A DNA stretch of 64,000 nt from Oscillatoria sp. FACHB-1406. Lineage in GTDB: Bacteria; Cyanobacteriota; Cyanobacteriia; Cyanobacteriales; Spirulinaceae. The translations under genes and the position numbers were made by a program. Positions 62,578 to 64,000 of this stretch are shown here, one piece after another (the stretch's first letter is position 1; every line of letters starts with the position of its first letter). Under the pieces are notes generated by a model. It was not told the DNA's origin, did not search any database, and worked only from the letters and a program-made list of their open reading frames with translations. The stretch spans positions 186,001 through 250,000 of the forward strand of contig NZ_JACJSM010000005.1 in the NCBI RefSeq assembly GCF_014698145.1, written 5' to 3'.

Positions 62578-63879
62578 ATGCAATTACACCCAAAACGAGA
62601 AGAAGATTCAGATTTTAAAACCCTTCATTTAGAAGAGCGCCCGAAAGCGCCAAATCGCGCTCCAGCAAAACTTGTGGGCGTTTTGTCCTTGCTACTGCTC
62701 GGTGCAGGAGTGGGTACGGCGGGAACGTATTTATATCAACAAAAACCGATTGAAAGCGATTCGGCTACGATTCTCGCCCCCTCTAAACCCTTAGCGAGCC
62801 TGCCTCCGGCGAGTACAGGCGCAAGCGCCCCGAATTGGATAGCCGATATCGTCAAACAAGTCGGCCCGTCGGTGGTGCGAATCGACTCATCGCGCACGGT
62901 AGAAAATCCGGCAGCCGATCTGTTTAATAATAATCCCTTCTTCGGTCGCTTTTTCGGGCCGAATATGCCGCAAATGCCGGATAAGGAGATTCAACGGGGT
63001 ACGGGTTCGGGATTTATTACAACCTCTGACGGACGTATCCTTACGAATGCTCACGTTGTCGATGGTGCGGATCGGGTAACGGTGACGTTGAAGGACGGGC
63101 GCACATTTGAGGGAAAAGTGCTGGGAACCGATAGCGTAACCGATGTGGCGGTGGTGAAAATCGAAGCGACGAATCTGCCGACGGTGAAAACGGGCGATTC
63201 TGAGGCGCTGCAACCGGGCGAAGCGGCGATCGCGATCGGCAATCCCTTGGGGTTAGATAATACCGTTACCGCCGGGATTATCAGCGCGACGGGGCGCACG
63301 TCCGGACAAATTGGGGTTCCCGACAAGCGCGTGGATTTCATTCAAACCGATGCAGCGATTAACCCCGGAAATTCTGGCGGTCCGCTATTGAACGCGCGCG
63401 GCGAAGTGATTGGGATGAATACGGCGATTATCCAAGGCGCGCAGGGACTCGGTTTTGCGATTCCCATCCAAACCGCCCAGCGCATCGCCGAACAGTTGGC
63501 GCGATCGGGTAAAGTGGAACACGCTTACCTCGGCGTACAAATGGTGACGCTGAGTCCCGATGTCAAACAGGAAATTAATAGCAATCCGAATAGCGGTTTG
63601 AGCGTTCGCGAAGATCGAGGCGTGTTGGTGGTGCGCGTCATGCCCAATTCGCCAGCCGAAAAAGCCGGATTGCGCGCGGGCGATGTCATAGGGAAAGTAG
63701 ACGGACAAAGCGTCAGCGATGGTAATATCCTCCAGCAAACGGTAGAAAAGGCGCAAGTCGGTCAAACATTGCGTTTTGAAGTGAGTCGTAACGGACAAAC
63801 GATAAATTTGAACGTTAAAGCGGGGACTTTCCCGAACCAACAGAGTGCGCCACAGAACCGGATGCCGTTGAATCGTTAA
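62578..63879 (+). CDS. HtrA/Deg serine protease with PDZ domain (HhoA/HhoB type)
   Basis: Periplasmic quality-control protease, 433 aa. The N-terminal anchor is about residues 28-50 (KLVGVLSLLLLGAGVGTAGT). Trypsin-like catalytic triad: His159 (TNAHVVD), Asp189 (SVTDVAVVKIE), Ser266 (NPGNSGGPLL). One PDZ domain follows at about 315-410 with HAYLGVQMVTL, VRVMPNSPAEKAGLRAGDVI and RFEVSRNGQTINL. A single PDZ is the HhoA/HhoB/HtrA arrangement of cyanobacteria; which of the three it is cannot be told by eye. Downstream, 63880-64000 holds no feature. Confidence 0.93.
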   Translation: MQLHPKREEDSDFKTLHLEERPKAPNRAPAKLVGVLSLLLLGAGVGTAGTYLYQQKPIESDSATILAPSKPLASLPPASTGASAPNWIADIVKQVGPSVVRIDSSRTVENPAADLFNNNPFFGRFFGPNMPQMPDKEIQRGTGSGFITTSDGRILTNAHVVDGADRVTVTLKDGRTFEGKVLGTDSVTDVAVVKIEATNLPTVKTGDSEALQPGEAAIAIGNPLGLDNTVTAGIISATGRTSGQIGVPDKRVDFIQTDAAINPGNSGGPLLNARGEVIGMNTAIIQGAQGLGFAIPIQTAQRIAEQLARSGKVEHAYLGVQMVTLSPDVKQEINSNPNSGLSVREDRGVLVVRVMPNSPAEKAGLRAGDVIGKVDGQSVSDGNILQQTVEKAQVGQTLRFEVSRNGQTINLNVKAGTFPNQQSAPQNRMPLNR

Positions 63880-64000
63880 ATACGGTAAGTTCGACGAAGC
63901 CTGAAATTTAGATTGTGTCGTTAACTGAGAGCCTTATCGCTTTCGTAGGCAGTCATAAGATTCGGGTTTCGATCGAACTTCGCGAACTCATCATTCAAAA

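Overview
The window is a piece of a cyanobacterial chromosome, probably from a filamentous species. The octamer GCGATCGC (HIP1) recurs in genes and gaps throughout. The gene content is cyanobacterial: a pilM-pilN-pilO-pilQ set without pilP, an HpsE-type glycosyltransferase, a PEP-CTERM protein and lysA-cdaA-uppS synteny. Intergenic DNA carries heptamer tracts (AATTCGT), palindromic dispersed repeats and MITE-like elements. No rRNA, tRNA or CRISPR array was recognised.

Layout. 1-4576 (minus): type IV pilus genes; pilQ runs off the left edge. 5005-10335 (plus): a lone sugar-binding lipoprotein, a secreted unknown, a metallophosphoesterase and a large membrane protein. 10646-12181: purH. 12337-22863 (mostly minus): glycosyltransferases (GT39, GT4, GT2, HpsE-like) with an alkaline-phosphatase-superfamily enzyme. 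23119-30476: mixed housekeeping genes (PEP-CTERM protein, double-ATPase ABC protein, zinc-ribbon protein, aspartate aminotransferase, universal stress protein, acetyltransferase, DUF1499). 30568-42456: sugar oxidoreductase, O-acyltransferase, SGNH hydrolase, glycosyltransferase, Wzx flippase and Wzy polymerase, with divergently transcribed Wza and Wzc. This last block is a nearly complete Wzx/Wzy exopolysaccharide export route, and the glycosyltransferases upstream could supply its repeat unit.

42632-54188: DUF2064 protein, purK, an FAD oxidoreductase fused to a Rieske domain, a Ser/Thr kinase with an odd repetitive tail, isocitrate dehydrogenase, a VOC protein and a GT2-TPR protein. 54334-56385: a visibly AT-richer type II restriction-modification pair (HindVP-like endonuclease and C5 methyltransferase), probably acquired. 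56402-63879: rimI, lysA, cdaA (c-di-AMP synthase), uppS, ispF, a peroxiredoxin-like protein, a small PepSY-type membrane protein and an HtrA protease.

The most unusual items are: a tnpB relic that keeps both transposon ends and the 3' (possible omegaRNA) part; a related 120-bp IS200/IS605-type miniature element whose end merges with the aspC start codon; an 11-residue repeat tail on the Ser/Thr kinase; a 106-bp MITE-like repeat in two near-identical inverted copies 29 kb apart; and the restriction-modification island. All functional calls come from reading motifs by eye; no database search was run.
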